Shown here: positions 25,244 through 35,361 of the stretch, in pieces | Numbering within the stretch: the first letter of the stretch is position 1 | How the letters are laid out: every line of letters starts with the position of its first letter | NCBI RefSeq assembly: GCF_016599715.1 | Contig: NZ_CP067019.1 | Coordinates: 2,170,001 to 2,234,000, forward strand | DNA: 64,000 bases | Direction of reading: 5' to 3' | DNA from: Acinetobacter sp. CS-2 | Lineage (GTDB): Bacteria > Pseudomonadota > Gammaproteobacteria > Pseudomonadales > Moraxellaceae | Notes under the pieces: model-generated | The model's input: only the letters and a program-made list of their open reading frames with translations | Databases searched by the model: none | Told to the model about the DNA's origin: nothing | Made by a program: the position numbers and the translations under genes

Positions 25244-26422
25244 ATGACTCAAGATCAAAATAGGCCTGATCAAGATGTAGAAAATACCTCATCAAAAGGA
25301 ACTTCTACCCTTACTTCAGCTCCAAGCCATCAACAAGACACTCAAACGGCCTCTGAACAGCAAAGCAAGACGGATGATGGATTTTTCAGTTATTCAGAAC
25401 AAGTGCAAGCGCCGGCCGCTGAAAAGACAGGTTCAAAATCTTCAGCTGCCATTAAAGTAGTTGGTATCATCATCCTGATCTTGCTTTTAGGCCTCATTGG
25501 CTTTGGGTTATGGAAAAGTTATCAGCCCAAGGAAGTGGAGCTACAAGGGCGGGTTGAAGCTGAAACTATCCATGTCAGCACTAAGGTGCCGAGCCGCATT
25601 GAAGAAATATATATTCACGATGGACAAAAAGTGCTTAAAGGTCAGTCACTGGTCCGCTTGTTTAGTCCGGAAGTTGAAGCTAAAAAACAGCAGGCTTTGG
25701 CCAGCCTGCAATCTGCTTTAGCCTTGCAATCCACAGCAGATCGCGGTTCACAACAGGAAAATATCGACAGTCTATATGCCAACTGGCAGGCCATGAAAGC
25801 CCAGCAAGAGCTGGCTCAAACCACCTATCAACGTGGTGCCAACCTGTTTAAAGAAGGCGTCATTTCACGCCAGCGCCGTGATGAAATGCATGCTGCAGCA
25901 CGATCTGCCGCACAAATGACCGAAGCATCTTATCAGCAATATGCACGTGCCAAACGTGGCAGCACGCCAGAACAGAAATCCTCCGCAGATGCACAGGTGG
26001 AAATTGCCAAAGCAGCCGTTGCAGAAGCCAATGCGCTGGAAGCTGAAACCAAGCTGGTTTCCCCGATCAATGGCACCATCTCCAAAACTTATGGCAAGGT
26101 GTCGGAACTGGTAGCGATGGGCGTGCCCGTGGTGAGTATTATTCAGGATGATGATCTCTGGGTCAGCCTGAATATTCGTGAAGATCAATATGCACAGGTC
26201 TATCAGGCCAAATCGATTGAAGGCTTTATTCCTGCATTAAACAAAAAAGCTCTGTTCAAGATCAAAAATATTGATGCTGAAGGTGAATTTGCCACCATTA
26301 AAACCACACACCAAACCGGTGGCTATGATATTCGCAGTTTCAAGATGCAGCTTACTCCTGCCCAGCCGATTCAGGATTTAAAAGTCGGCATGAGCGTACT
26401 GTTTAAAGTGCAAGAGTCTTGA
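25244..26422 (+). CDS. HlyD-family membrane-fusion protein
   Basis: This 392-residue periplasmic adaptor links the inner-membrane permeases with the TolC-like channel. An N-terminal polar, Ser/Thr/Gln-rich region (~65 residues) precedes a single anchor helix (IKVVGIIILILLLGLIGFGLW). Then come the split lipoyl half-motifs (GRVEAETIHVSTKVPSRIEE and TKLVSPINGTISKTYGKVSEL), a coiled-coil hairpin of about 100 residues, and a beta-barrel ending LKVGMSVLFKVQES. ATG 25244 is favoured because a GGGGA site lies 5 bases before it. Two permease genes follow, the first 2 bp after this stop. Confidence 0.9.
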   Translation: MTQDQNRPDQDVENTSSKGTSTLTSAPSHQQDTQTASEQQSKTDDGFFSYSEQVQAPAAEKTGSKSSAAIKVVGIIILILLLGLIGFGLWKSYQPKEVELQGRVEAETIHVSTKVPSRIEEIYIHDGQKVLKGQSLVRLFSPEVEAKKQQALASLQSALALQSTADRGSQQENIDSLYANWQAMKAQQELAQTTYQRGANLFKEGVISRQRRDEMHAAARSAAQMTEASYQQYARAKRGSTPEQKSSADAQVEIAKAAVAEANALEAETKLVSPINGTISKTYGKVSELVAMGVPVVSIIQDDDLWVSLNIREDQYAQVYQAKSIEGFIPALNKKALFKIKNIDAEGEFATIKTTHQTGGYDIRSFKMQLTPAQPIQDLKVGMSVLFKVQES

Positions 26423-26424
26423 TC

Positions 26425-27555
26425 ATGCTGCATGGCATACTGCGTGAACTTGGCTATTTGCTCAGGCATAAGTGGGATTCATGTATGGTCACCCTAGCAC
26501 CTGCCTTTGTGATTGTGCTGTTCGCAAGTATGTTTGCTCAAGGCAAACCGAGCCATCTGCCGATTGCAATTATTGATCAGGATCAGAGTGAACTGAGCCG
26601 TAATATTGAATACTATGTCCGTCAGAACAACACCCTGAGCATCCGCACCATTTCCAGCAGTCAGGACCAGGTTGAACAGCTACTCAACCAAAATAAAATC
26701 TGGGGTTATATCAGCATTCCAGAAGGTGCCGAACAACGGCTGGTTCAAGCCAAGGATGCCCAGATCAGTATTGCCTATAACCAAAGTTATTTTAGTGTCG
26801 GTAATAGCATTTCATCCGCGATGCTGATCAGCACCTTGCAGGCACTGGCCGACTTTACTGGACACAGTTATTTGCAAAACCAGATCCCTTATTTGGACGC
26901 ACCTACGCCGAATGTCAAAATTTCGCCGCTGTTTAATCCCGGGCTAAGTTATGAATTCTATTTAGAACCGTACATGATTCCGGCGATTTTGCATTTATTG
27001 CTGTGTTGCTGCGTGGCTTTTGCCGTAGGACAAGAGTTGAAATTTGGCACGACAAAAACATGGATAACTGGGCAAAATGTCTTCTTAGCCTTGCTTTCCA
27101 AAAATATGACTTATGTGCTGATTTTCAGCTTTTGGACCTGGTTATGGATGTTCTGGCTGGTGGAAATTCGCGGCTGGTTTATACAGGGACAGCTCTGGCC
27201 TATTCTATTGGGACAATTTCTTCTCTATAGCGCTTATGCCTTGATCAGCAGCAGCGTAGTTTTGGCCACACGTGATCTGGCGAAAAGTTTTGGTTTTATT
27301 GCCGTGTATGGCGGGTCATCTTTAAGTTTTGCCGGGGTGACTTTACCGCTGAATAATGCGCCCTTATTTACCCAGTTCTGGTCGAATATTATTCCTTATA
27401 CCCCTTATGCCAAATTACAGACAGAACAATGGGTCATCGGCAGTCCTGTATCCATTTCACTGTTACCACTTGCAATTTTAGCCGTGTATTGCCTGATTTA
27501 TCTGGGCACTGCCTACTTCTTCCTTAAAAAATATCTAAAGGGAGTTCAGGCATGA
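26425..27555 (+). CDS. ABC-2 type transporter permease (first of two)
   Basis: This inner-membrane protein of about 376 residues belongs to the ABC-2 permease group. It has an N-terminal helix (MVTLAPAFVIVLFASMF-like), a large periplasmic domain (PIAIIDQDQSELSRNIEYYV onward, ~150 residues) and five C-terminal helices (PYMIPAILHLLLCCCVAFAV, then LLALLSKNMTYVL and others). This is the YhhJ-like layout. The start is put at ATG 26425; a TTG at 26419 would overlap the preceding stop. It overlaps the next permease gene by 4 bases. No nucleotide-binding domain is fused to it and no separate ATPase gene is present in the operon. Confidence 0.85.
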   Translation: MLHGILRELGYLLRHKWDSCMVTLAPAFVIVLFASMFAQGKPSHLPIAIIDQDQSELSRNIEYYVRQNNTLSIRTISSSQDQVEQLLNQNKIWGYISIPEGAEQRLVQAKDAQISIAYNQSYFSVGNSISSAMLISTLQALADFTGHSYLQNQIPYLDAPTPNVKISPLFNPGLSYEFYLEPYMIPAILHLLLCCCVAFAVGQELKFGTTKTWITGQNVFLALLSKNMTYVLIFSFWTWLWMFWLVEIRGWFIQGQLWPILLGQFLLYSAYALISSSVVLATRDLAKSFGFIAVYGGSSLSFAGVTLPLNNAPLFTQFWSNIIPYTPYAKLQTEQWVIGSPVSISLLPLAILAVYCLIYLGTAYFFLKKYLKGVQA

Positions 27556-28658
27556 AAACCCTTAAAAACTTTCTGCACTTTTATTTTAAAACCTTTAAAG
27601 ATATTACTTCAAATAGCTCAATCTTGACCACGTTGGTGCTCTCGGTATTTTTATATAGTTTCTTCTACCCAACGGCTTACCAGGCAGAACATGCCGAATC
27701 CTTACCGATTATTATTGTCGATGAAGAGCAAAGCTTGGTAACGTCCCGCATTATTGGCGAAGTGGCTAGAAGTCCCAATGTTGAAATCCGTGCAGTGACT
27801 GGCAATTTTGCCGAAGCAAAACAGATGATCAAGCTGCAACAGGCAGACGGGATTTTACTGCTTCCAGATAATTTATCTGGCAGTCTGCGTCATGGTGAAG
27901 TGGGTGGCATCGGTTTATATTTAAGTGCCGCCAATTTCTTAAAAACCCAGAAGATCGGTTTGGGACTGGCTGCATCGGTGGAACATGCGCTGGTTGAACA
28001 AGCCGAAAAATTTCAGCATATTTCCGAATTTGCTCCAGCGCTGTCGATCCATCAAATTCCCTTGTTCAATACCCTGTCTGGCTACGGCAGTTATATTTTT
28101 CCGGCCGTTGCCCCACTGATTATCCATCAAACCATTTTGCTGGGTTTGTGCATGTTAATTGCGACTTATCGTGAAAAGCACTGGACACCGAGTCGAACCG
28201 AATTCTGGGCATTATTCAGTGCCATTTTGACCATTGGTTTTCTGGGCTGTTTATATTTATTTGGATTTACTTTTTGGCTGAATGACTATCCAAGGGGTGG
28301 TAACTTCTGGGGCATGCTCATTGCGGTCCCTATCTTTGTGAGCTGCGTGATTGGCCTCAGCATGCTGATTGCCTCTTTTCTGGATATGCCGGAACGTGCA
28401 GGTCACGTGATTGTATTTAGCTCTATTCCGCTGTTCTTACTTTCAGGTACGGCGTGGCCACATGCCGCAATGCCGGAATGGATGCAGTGGCTAGGCCAAG
28501 CACTGCCTTCTACTCAAAGCATACAGATGTTTATTCAATTGAACCAGATGGGAGTGCCTACCCAGCTGGTCATTCCAAAAATGATTTATCTGGCCACCTT
28601 TGCCGGCATTTGTCTAGTTTGGGCATATTTTCGCCTGATCCGATCTGGTCAAAAGTAA
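27552..28658 (+). CDS. ABC-2 type transporter permease (second of two)
   Basis: This 368-residue paralogue of the preceding permease has the same layout: an N-terminal helix (LTTLVLSVFLYSFFYP), a periplasmic domain starting LPIIIVDEEQSLVTSRII, and C-terminal helices containing GSYIFPAVAPLIIHQTILLG and SIPLFLLSGTAWPHAAMPEW, the last being typical of ABC-2 proteins. Its ATG overlaps the previous stop by 4 bases, so the two permeases are probably made in equal amounts as a heterodimer. The operon ends here; the next gene (gltP) starts 268 bp later. Substrate is unknown. Confidence 0.85.
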   Translation: MKTLKNFLHFYFKTFKDITSNSSILTTLVLSVFLYSFFYPTAYQAEHAESLPIIIVDEEQSLVTSRIIGEVARSPNVEIRAVTGNFAEAKQMIKLQQADGILLLPDNLSGSLRHGEVGGIGLYLSAANFLKTQKIGLGLAASVEHALVEQAEKFQHISEFAPALSIHQIPLFNTLSGYGSYIFPAVAPLIIHQTILLGLCMLIATYREKHWTPSRTEFWALFSAILTIGFLGCLYLFGFTFWLNDYPRGGNFWGMLIAVPIFVSCVIGLSMLIASFLDMPERAGHVIVFSSIPLFLLSGTAWPHAAMPEWMQWLGQALPSTQSIQMFIQLNQMGVPTQLVIPKMIYLATFAGICLVWAYFRLIRSGQK

Positions 28659-28926
28659 GCTTTTAGCTATGAACTGATAAGATTATTAAATAAAACTTTA
28701 CCATTTGGTTATTTTTAATACCAAAATTGATCTTTTTTTGATCTTTTAAACCAATTATGAAGAAAAAAGTTAGATTGAATATACTAATCGATGCAAAATA
28801 GCCCCCTGTTCATATTTCATGAATTTTTTTTATATTATTCATTCCCACGCTCCCCGTAACATGCCGATGTGAGATCGACAGTGTTATAGCAGCTTTTTTA
28901 TTGAAATTTGATTTTAAGGGCTTAGC

Positions 28927-30222
28927 ATGAAAAAGATTAAGATTAGTCTTGCTTGGCAAATCGTCATTGCGCTCATTTTAGGTGTGCTTGTAGGCTCCTT
29001 TCTACATTATTCTCCCGAATATCGTGAAACTCTGATTAATAATCTGCTGAGCCCTTTGGGCGCAATCTTTATTAATTTGATTAAGATGATTGTCATTCCA
29101 CTTGTACTTTCAATGCTGATTTTAGGTATTGCCAATGCAAGTCATGGTCAAAACTTGGGTAAACTGGGTTTCAAAACTATTGTCTATTTTGAAATTATTA
29201 CCACGGTTGCGATTATTGTCGGCCTAGTTGCTGCAAACGTATTCCAGCCAGGTGCCGGTATTGACATGTCGAGTTTGACCCAAACCGATATCTCTAAATA
29301 TCAGCAAACCACCCAGGAAGTGAGTAGTCACTCGCATGGTCTGGTCAATACCATTTTATCTTTAATCCCGTCTAATATTTTTGGATCACTGACCGATGGG
29401 CATATGTTGCCAATCATCTTCTTCTCCGTGATCTTCGGTGTTGGTTTGGAGTCTTTGGCTAAAGAAACCAAAAAACCGCTGATTGATGTGTTGCATGCGG
29501 TTGCTGAAACCATGTTCAAAGTCACCCATATGATCATGCTTTTTGCACCTTTCGGTGTATTTGGCCTGATTGCGGCGACTGTTGCGAACTTCGGCTTTAG
29601 CTCACTGCTTCCATTAGTCAAATTGGCATTATTGGTTTATGGTGCTATTTTCTTCTTCATCTTTGTGATTTTAGGACTTGTTGCCAAATTCTGTGGTTTC
29701 AGTATTTGGGAAATTATTAAAATTCTAAAAGATGAGCTGATTCTGTCTTATTCAACTGCAAGTTCCGAGACAGTATTACCGCGCCTGATGGAAAAAATGG
29801 AAGCCTATGGTGCACCGAAATCCATTACCAGTTTTGTGATTCCAATCGGTTATTCATTTAACCTGGATGGTTCGACCTTATATCAAAGTATTGCAGCCAT
29901 CTTTATTGCGCAGCTTTACGGTATTGATTTAAGCATGACTCAGCAAATCATTCTGGTGTTAACCTTGATGATTACTTCTAAAGGTATTGCCGGTGTGCCT
30001 GGAGTATCTTTCATTGTATTGTTGGCAACCTTGGGTAGTGTGGGTATTCCGCTTGAAGGCTTGGCATTTATTGCAGGTATTGACCGTATTCTGGATATGG
30101 CTCGTACTGTATTGAATGTAATTGGTAACTCGTTAGCTGTTCTTGTGATCAGTAAATGGGAAGGTCAGTTCGATGCTGAAAAGCAAAAAAATTATGCTGT
30201 TGAAATCAAAGAAGCAGCATAA
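28927..30222 (+). CDS. gltP: Glutamate/aspartate:proton symporter (DAACS family)
   Basis: This 431-residue inner-membrane carrier would import glutamate and aspartate with protons. It closely matches the GltP type: LLSPLGAIFINLIKMIVIPL, YSTASSETVLPRLMEKMEAY (re-entrant loop 1), GYSFNLDGSTLYQSIAAIFI (the NMDGT-like motif region), LTLMITSKGIAGVPGVSFIV (re-entrant loop 2) and IAGIDRILDMARTVLNVIGN are all present. The GltP-type SSETVLP loop argues against DctA. A good AAGGGC site precedes the ATG. It is a single-gene unit followed by a cluster of hairpins. Confidence 0.92.
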   Translation: MKKIKISLAWQIVIALILGVLVGSFLHYSPEYRETLINNLLSPLGAIFINLIKMIVIPLVLSMLILGIANASHGQNLGKLGFKTIVYFEIITTVAIIVGLVAANVFQPGAGIDMSSLTQTDISKYQQTTQEVSSHSHGLVNTILSLIPSNIFGSLTDGHMLPIIFFSVIFGVGLESLAKETKKPLIDVLHAVAETMFKVTHMIMLFAPFGVFGLIAATVANFGFSSLLPLVKLALLVYGAIFFFIFVILGLVAKFCGFSIWEIIKILKDELILSYSTASSETVLPRLMEKMEAYGAPKSITSFVIPIGYSFNLDGSTLYQSIAAIFIAQLYGIDLSMTQQIILVLTLMITSKGIAGVPGVSFIVLLATLGSVGIPLEGLAFIAGIDRILDMARTVLNVIGNSLAVLVISKWEGQFDAEKQKNYAVEIKEAA

Positions 30223-30296
30223 TTTATAAATCGAAAGAAGGAAGCTTCGACTCACTACTGTCCTACAGTTGAGAATTTCAGGTGTTTGATTTGTGA

Positions 30297-30390
30297 GTGT
30301 GGCAAGGATGCCACACATTCCCCATCACGACAGGATGTCGTGTATGGGGGAATAAAGACTTTTGCCTACTTTTGGTCTCTCAAAAGTAGG
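30297..30390. repeat. Cluster of three hairpins after gltP
   Basis: Three inverted repeats stand in a row: 30297-30304 with 30309-30316 (loop AGGA), 30320-30332 with 30336-30349 (one bulge, loop GGA), and 30365-30374 with 30381-30390 (perfect 10 bp). The first two share a GGA loop. The block looks like an intergenic repeat (REP-like) sequence rather than a terminator, because no T-run follows any of the stems. It lies 75 bp after gltP. Confidence 0.6.
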
Positions 30391-30827
30391 GTTCAGCCTA
30401 CATAAAGTGACTTAAACTTTTAAAGAAAAGACAAGGCTGTAAAAAAAATATAAGTAAATATCAAATATTTAAATTTAAAAATATCACCATATTGATTCGG
30501 TGCTGCAATATAATTCAAATTATGGGACAGTGGTGGCTTCGGCTTCTTTTTTATTTCTTAAAGATTTATTAAACCTATTGCTTTGATCCGACGACTTACT
30601 TTTCAATATCCTCAATTCATCTAATTATTTGATTCTTTAAGAAAAATAGCTTATGTAAATCCTAGCTATTGGCTTTTATTATTGTTTTTAAGAATAATGA
30701 ATCATGCTCTCCTAAAACCATTAAAATCACCTATTCAGAAATTAATTTTTTAAAAATCTAAACATTCTTATTCTAAGTAATAATTATTAGTGGTAAGGAA
30801 AACATCCTGCTAACAAATCATAAGCAT
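30391..30827. other. AT-rich gap between gltP and gyrA, no gene seen
   Basis: About 440 bp of low-GC sequence between convergent gltP and gyrA. A 16-codon open frame near 30522 (MGQWWLRLLFYFLKIY) exists but is too short to support. No RNA gene or further repeat was recognised. Confidence 0.4.
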
Positions 30828-30857
30828 AAAAGAAGAGCGCCTAAGCGCCCTTCTTTT
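30828..30857 (-). terminator. Terminator of gyrA
   Basis: A stem-loop AAAAGAAG-A-GCGC / GCGC-C-CTTCTTTT (30828-30840 with 30845-30857, one A-C mismatch) lies 12 bp beyond the gyrA stop, with a T-run when read on the minus strand. Confidence 0.8.
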
Positions 30858-30869
30858 CAATATCAAAAC

Positions 30870-33800
30870 TTAGTCGTCAGAATCTCTTAAATCTGATTCA
30901 GTATCAGCTTCATCAGCGATAGTTTCATCATCCACCAAAGTTTCAGAATCAATTAAAGCTGTAGAGGCAACAACTTCTTCGCCTTCCACTGCTTCAATAA
31001 ACTCATCTTCTTCTACAGCTTCAACCGAAACTACGCCTACAAGTAACTCGTCATTACCTAAACGGATCAAACGTACACCTTGTGCGTTACGACCAGTTTG
31101 AGCAACTTCAGAAGCACGGGTACGTACCAAAGTGCCACCATCAGAAATCAACATCAGTTCTTTAGAGGCATCAATCGCAACTGCACCCACCAACTGACCG
31201 TTACGTTCAGAGGTCTTGATCGCAATCACGCCCTTACCGCCACGTTTCTTGGTTGGGAAGTCATCTACCGGGGTACGTTTACCGTAACCGTTTTCAGAAG
31301 CACACAGCACTTCACCTGTTTCAGGGACAACCACCAATGAAACGATACGGCTGATTAAGGCTGAATCTGAACTATCTTCATCATCAGACTCGATATCGGC
31401 ATCTTCGGCATCTTCAACTTGCGCTGCACCAATGGTCACACGCATACCGCGTACACCTTTGGCTGAACGTCCCATTGAACGCACATCGGTTTCAGCAAAA
31501 CGGATTGCTTTACCTTCATTCGAGAACAACATGATTTGCTGTTCGCCATCGGTAATTGCAACACCAATCAAGGTATCATCGCCAGTGAGTTCAATGGCAC
31601 GCAAACCGTTTGAACGGACATTACTGAACTGTTCAAGTTCTACACGCTTGATCGTACCGTATTCGGTCGCCATAAATACATAGAAGTTTTTACGTACCGC
31701 TTCGGCTTGCTGCGCAAAGTCAGCAATGATTTCATCATCCAGATCGCTTGCTGAAAGCTCAACACCCAATTGCTTCAATTGAACACGTAATGCATCAGAC
31801 AAGTCATCTGCACCATCTTCAAGTTCAGCAAGTGCCGCTTCAAGTTCAGCATAATGTGAATGAATGATTTCATTTTCTTGCAGTTTCGCAGCATTGGCTT
31901 TTACAAATGTCTTGAAGTCCGCCAGACGTTCTTTGAATTTCTTCGGTGCATCAATCACCGGAAGAATTGCAGTAATGGTTTCGTTGGCATCTAAAGGTAA
32001 CAGGTTCACCATTGGACGACCTTTGGCACCACGCGACGCTTGCGGCACTTCAAATACTTTCAGACGATAGACCTTACCGACATCGGTGAAGCAAAGCACC
32101 ATGGCATGGTTCGAAGTCACAATCAGATGCTGGATGTAATCATCTTCTTTCATTGAAGTCGCAGACTTGCCACGACCACCACGACGCTGTGCAGCGTAAT
32201 CAGAAAGTGGTTGAGTTTTCGCATAACCGGTTTTAGAAACGGTCAATACTACTTGCTCTTCAGGAATCAAATCTTCGCGAGAGAAATCAATACGTGATTC
32301 AACAATCGCGGTACGACGTGCATCGCCATATTGTTGCAGGATTAACGCCAATTCTTCTTTAATCACTGCCATCAATAAATTGAAATCGTTCAAAATTGCA
32401 GTTAATTCCGCAATTTGACCCAAAATTTCAGAATATTCAGCATGTAACTTGTCTTGTTCCAGACCAGTTAAGCGGTGTAAACGTAGTTCAAGAATTGCAC
32501 CAACCTGTGCTGGAGATAAACGGTAAACATTACCATCTAAACCGAATCGACGGTTTGGATCTTCACCTTCAATCTCATCAGGACGTACAGAAACCGACCC
32601 CGCTTTTTCCAGCAAGGCAACTACGCCACCCGCAGCCCATTCACCCGCCTGTAAACGCTCGCGCGCTTCGCCCGGGTTGGCAGAGGTCTTGATGGTTTCA
32701 ATAATCGCATCGATGTTTGCGAGTGCAACGGTCAAGCCTTCCAGGATATGGCCACGTTCACGCGCTTTACGCAGTTCGAACATGGTACGGCGAGTCACCA
32801 CTTCTTGGCGGTGACGGATGAACGCAGCAATGATGTCTTTCAGGTTCATCAACTTCGGCTGGCCGTTGTCTAGGCAGACCATGTTGATGCTGAATGAATT
32901 TTCTAACTGGGTATTCAGGAACAGGTTATTGACAATCACTTCAGCGTTTTCACCACGCTTCAGGTCAATGGCAATACGCATCCCTTCTTTATCGGATTCA
33001 TCACGAAGCTCAGAAATCCCTTCCAGTTTCTTCTCTTTCACCAATTCAGCAATACGTTCAATGGTTTTTGCTTTATTGACCTGATAAGGAATTTCAGTGA
33101 ATACGATGGTGTTACGGCCAGTCTTCTGGTCTTCTTCAATGTGATATTTACCACGAATATGAAGACGACCTTTACCGGTACGGTAAGCATCGACAATGCC
33201 TGATTTACCGTAAATGATACCGCCTGTAGGGAAATCTGGGCCAGAGATATGTTCCATCAAGCCTTCAATGGAAATATTCGGGTTTTCCGCATAGGCCAAA
33301 CATGCATTGATCACTTCTGTCATGTTGTGTGGCGCCATATTGGTCGCCATACCTACTGCAATACCGGTTACACCGTTAATCAGCAAGTTAGGAACACGTG
33401 TAGGCATGACTTGTGGAATGCGTTCAGAACCGTCGTAGTTGTCTTCCCACTCGACTGTGTCTTTTTCCAGATCGGCCAAAAGCTCATGGGTCAGCTTACG
33501 CATACGCACTTCGGTATAACGCATTGCAGCTGCACTATCGCCATCAACAGAACCGAAGTTACCTTGACCATCTACTAGTTGATAACGCAGGCTAAAGTCT
33601 TGCGCCATACGAACAATGGTTTCATAAACAGCAGAGTCACCATGTGGGTGATATTTACCGATCACGTCACCGACGACACGGGCTGACTTTTTGTATGCTT
33701 TATTGTAGTCATTGCCCAATTCGTGCATAGCGAAAAGCACACGACGATGAACAGGCTTTAAGCCATCTCTCACGTCAGGTAATGCACGAGAAACAATAAC

Positions 33801-33875
33801 ACTCATGGCATAGTCGAGATATGAGCTTTTGAGTTCATCCTCAATGGCAATCGGTCGAATTTCCGATACGCTCAT
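30870..33875 (-). CDS. gyrA: DNA gyrase subunit A, long form (1001 aa)
   Basis: This is the DNA-cleaving and wrapping subunit of gyrase. The breakage domain has the winged-helix quinolone region [20 protein letters not shown] with serine at 81 and glutamate at 85, the wild-type susceptible residues. The catalytic tyrosine is Tyr120 (AAAMRYTE). The C-terminal beta-pinwheel contains the GyrA box QRRGGRGK. The protein is long: E. coli GyrA is 875 residues. Much of the excess is an insertion at about residues 645-730 (from [15 protein letters not shown] to the NFYVFMAT strand), which breaks an early pinwheel blade, plus an acidic loop near residue 825 ([15 protein letters not shown]) and an acidic tail ending SDLRDSDD. 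The insertion reads as helical and charged. No gyrB or regulator is nearby. Confidence 0.97.
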   Translation of the reverse strand: MSVSEIRPIAIEDELKSSYLDYAMSVIVSRALPDVRDGLKPVHRRVLFAMHELGNDYNKAYKKSARVVGDVIGKYHPHGDSAVYETIVRMAQDFSLRYQLVDGQGNFGSVDGDSAAAMRYTEVRMRKLTHELLADLEKDTVEWEDNYDGSERIPQVMPTRVPNLLINGVTGIAVGMATNMAPHNMTEVINACLAYAENPNISIEGLMEHISGPDFPTGGIIYGKSGIVDAYRTGKGRLHIRGKYHIEEDQKTGRNTIVFTEIPYQVNKAKTIERIAELVKEKKLEGISELRDESDKEGMRIAIDLKRGENAEVIVNNLFLNTQLENSFSINMVCLDNGQPKLMNLKDIIAAFIRHRQEVVTRRTMFELRKARERGHILEGLTVALANIDAIIETIKTSANPGEARERLQAGEWAAGGVVALLEKAGSVSVRPDEIEGEDPNRRFGLDGNVYRLSPAQVGAILELRLHRLTGLEQDKLHAEYSEILGQIAELTAILNDFNLLMAVIKEELALILQQYGDARRTAIVESRIDFSREDLIPEEQVVLTVSKTGYAKTQPLSDYAAQRRGGRGKSATSMKEDDYIQHLIVTSNHAMVLCFTDVGKVYRLKVFEVPQASRGAKGRPMVNLLPLDANETITAILPVIDAPKKFKERLADFKTFVKANAAKLQENEIIHSHYAELEAALAELEDGADDLSDALRVQLKQLGVELSASDLDDEIIADFAQQAEAVRKNFYVFMATEYGTIKRVELEQFSNVRSNGLRAIELTGDDTLIGVAITDGEQQIMLFSNEGKAIRFAETDVRSMGRSAKGVRGMRVTIGAAQVEDAEDADIESDDEDSSDSALISRIVSLVVVPETGEVLCASENGYGKRTPVDDFPTKKRGGKGVIAIKTSERNGQLVGAVAIDASKELMLISDGGTLVRTRASEVAQTGRNAQGVRLIRLGNDELLVGVVSVEAVEEDEFIEAVEGEEVVASTALIDSETLVDDETIADEADTESDLRDSDD

Positions 33876-34364
33876 GCATACTCCTTATTACAAACAACCG
33901 TTCAGACTGTTCGTTTTATATAATCAATCTAGCAAAAAATTAACTCAAAATAAGCTGAGTTAAAATCTAAATACAGCCATAAATTATAGCATAAATTCTG
34001 TTGTTTTTGTGCCATATCTCTTATCTTAATCTTGTTAATTTTCTATAATTTATCGTTTATTTTTTAGGCACTTTCATTTGTCGGGATTTTATGTGAATTC
34101 GTTCATTTTATTCAGTGTCTAGCCGCAAATTTTAGCGCTTAATGTTCAGGCGGTTTATTCAGTTAAAATGGTCTTTTTACCTTTAAAAAAATGTAAATCG
34201 ATTAAATACAGGCTCTCCCCTAGCTACGCAAATGCATTAAACCTGTATCACCTTGTACCACCATAAAAGATGTACATTCGTTTGCTGCCCCTGCAATGCT
34301 ATCTATTGAGTCAGAATAGCCACATCCCCCCTAGAAATAGATGAGCTACGAACATCTCGGCATA
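33876..34364. other. Non-coding gap between gyrA and the etf terminator
   Basis: About 490 bp with the gyrA promoter region (minus strand). A 7-bp inverted repeat ATACAGG / CCTGTAT at 34206-34212 and 34242-34248 and the plus-strand T-run of the terminator at 34365-34392 could together mark a small RNA on the plus strand, but this is weak. Nothing else was recognised. Confidence 0.3.
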
Positions 34365-34392
34365 AAAAAACGCTCCTTGCGGAGCGTTTTTT
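34365..34392. terminator. Bidirectional terminator after etfA
   Basis: A 12-bp stem (34365-34376 with 34381-34392) of AAAAAACGCTCC and its complement with loop TTGC. It terminates the etfBA operon on the minus strand and could also end a plus-strand transcript. Confidence 0.9.
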
Positions 34393-34410
34393 GAAGCATG
34401 TAGTGCTGAA

Positions 34411-35343
34411 TTAGATTTTAGAAACCAATTCCGGAACTACAGTGTTCAAGTCACCCACTAACCAGTAGTCAGCTACTGCGTTAATTGGCGCTTCTTCATC
34501 CTTGTTGATCGCAACGATCACTTTAGACTCTTTCATACCCGCCAAGTGCTGGATTGCACCAGAAATACCAACAGCGATGTATAACTCAGGCGCAACGATT
34601 TTACCCGTTTGACCAACCTGCATGTCGTTAGGAACGAAGCCAGCATCTACTGCAGCACGTGAAGCACCTTGAGCAGCGCCAAGTTTATCCGCTAATGGAT
34701 CCAGGATTTTGTGATAGTTTTCACCTGAACCCACACCACGACCACCAGAAACCACGATGCGTGCAGCGGTTAATTCTGGACGTTCAGATTTCACAATTTC
34801 TTCTGAGATGAATTTAGAAAGACCCGCATCACCAGTAGACACAGCAGCTTCAACACTAGCCGCACCACCATCGCTTGCTACAGCATCAAATGCTGTACCA
34901 CGAACGGTAGCAACAACAACAGACTCACCAGACTCTACGGTTGCAATTGCGTTACCGGCATAGATTGGACGTTTGAAAGTTTTAGGACCTTCAACAGCGA
35001 TAAGGTCAGTGATCATACTCACATCAAGAAGCGCAGCTGCACGTGGCAGAATGTTTTTAGCCGTTGTGGTAGAAGCAGCAAGGATATGGGTATAGCCTTT
35101 GCCCAATTCAGCAACAAGTTTAGCCACATTTTCAGCCAGCTGGTTTGCATAAGCAGCGTCATCAGCAAGTAATACTTTGCTTACACCTGCAACTTTAGCT
35201 GCCTGGTCAGCAACAGCTTGCGCGCCAGAACCAGCTACCAATACAGTGATATCACCACCGATTTTTTGCGCCGCAGCAACAACGTTTAAAGTAGCAGCGT
35301 TTAATGCTTTGTTGTCGTGCTCAGCGATAACTAAAATACTCAT
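34411..35343 (-). CDS. etfA: Electron transfer flavoprotein alpha subunit
   Basis: This is the 310-residue FAD-binding subunit of ETF, which passes electrons from acyl-CoA and other dehydrogenases to ETF:quinone oxidoreductase. The N-terminal domain starts [20 protein letters not shown]. The FAD-binding C-terminal domain contains [20 protein letters not shown], the [20 protein letters not shown] stretch, [20 protein letters not shown] and [21 protein letters not shown], all canonical. It follows etfB by 18 bp, giving an etfBA operon with a shared terminator. Confidence 0.97.
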   Translation of the reverse strand: MSILVIAEHDNKALNAATLNVVAAAQKIGGDITVLVAGSGAQAVADQAAKVAGVSKVLLADDAAYANQLAENVAKLVAELGKGYTHILAASTTTAKNILPRAAALLDVSMITDLIAVEGPKTFKRPIYAGNAIATVESGESVVVATVRGTAFDAVASDGGAASVEAAVSTGDAGLSKFISEEIVKSERPELTAARIVVSGGRGVGSGENYHKILDPLADKLGAAQGASRAAVDAGFVPNDMQVGQTGKIVAPELYIAVGISGAIQHLAGMKESKVIVAINKDEEAPINAVADYWLVGDLNTVVPELVSKI

Positions 35344-35361
35344 GATTTTTATCCTTCCGTA

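Noticed and set aside
30522..30572. A 16-codon frame (MGQWWLRLLFYFLKIY) in the gltP-gyrA gap
   Set aside because: Too short, no ribosome site, and no independent support.
31080..33595. Plus-strand open frames of 60-109 codons opposite gyrA
   Set aside because: They are antisense shadows of gyrA codons without ribosome sites or recognisable protein families.
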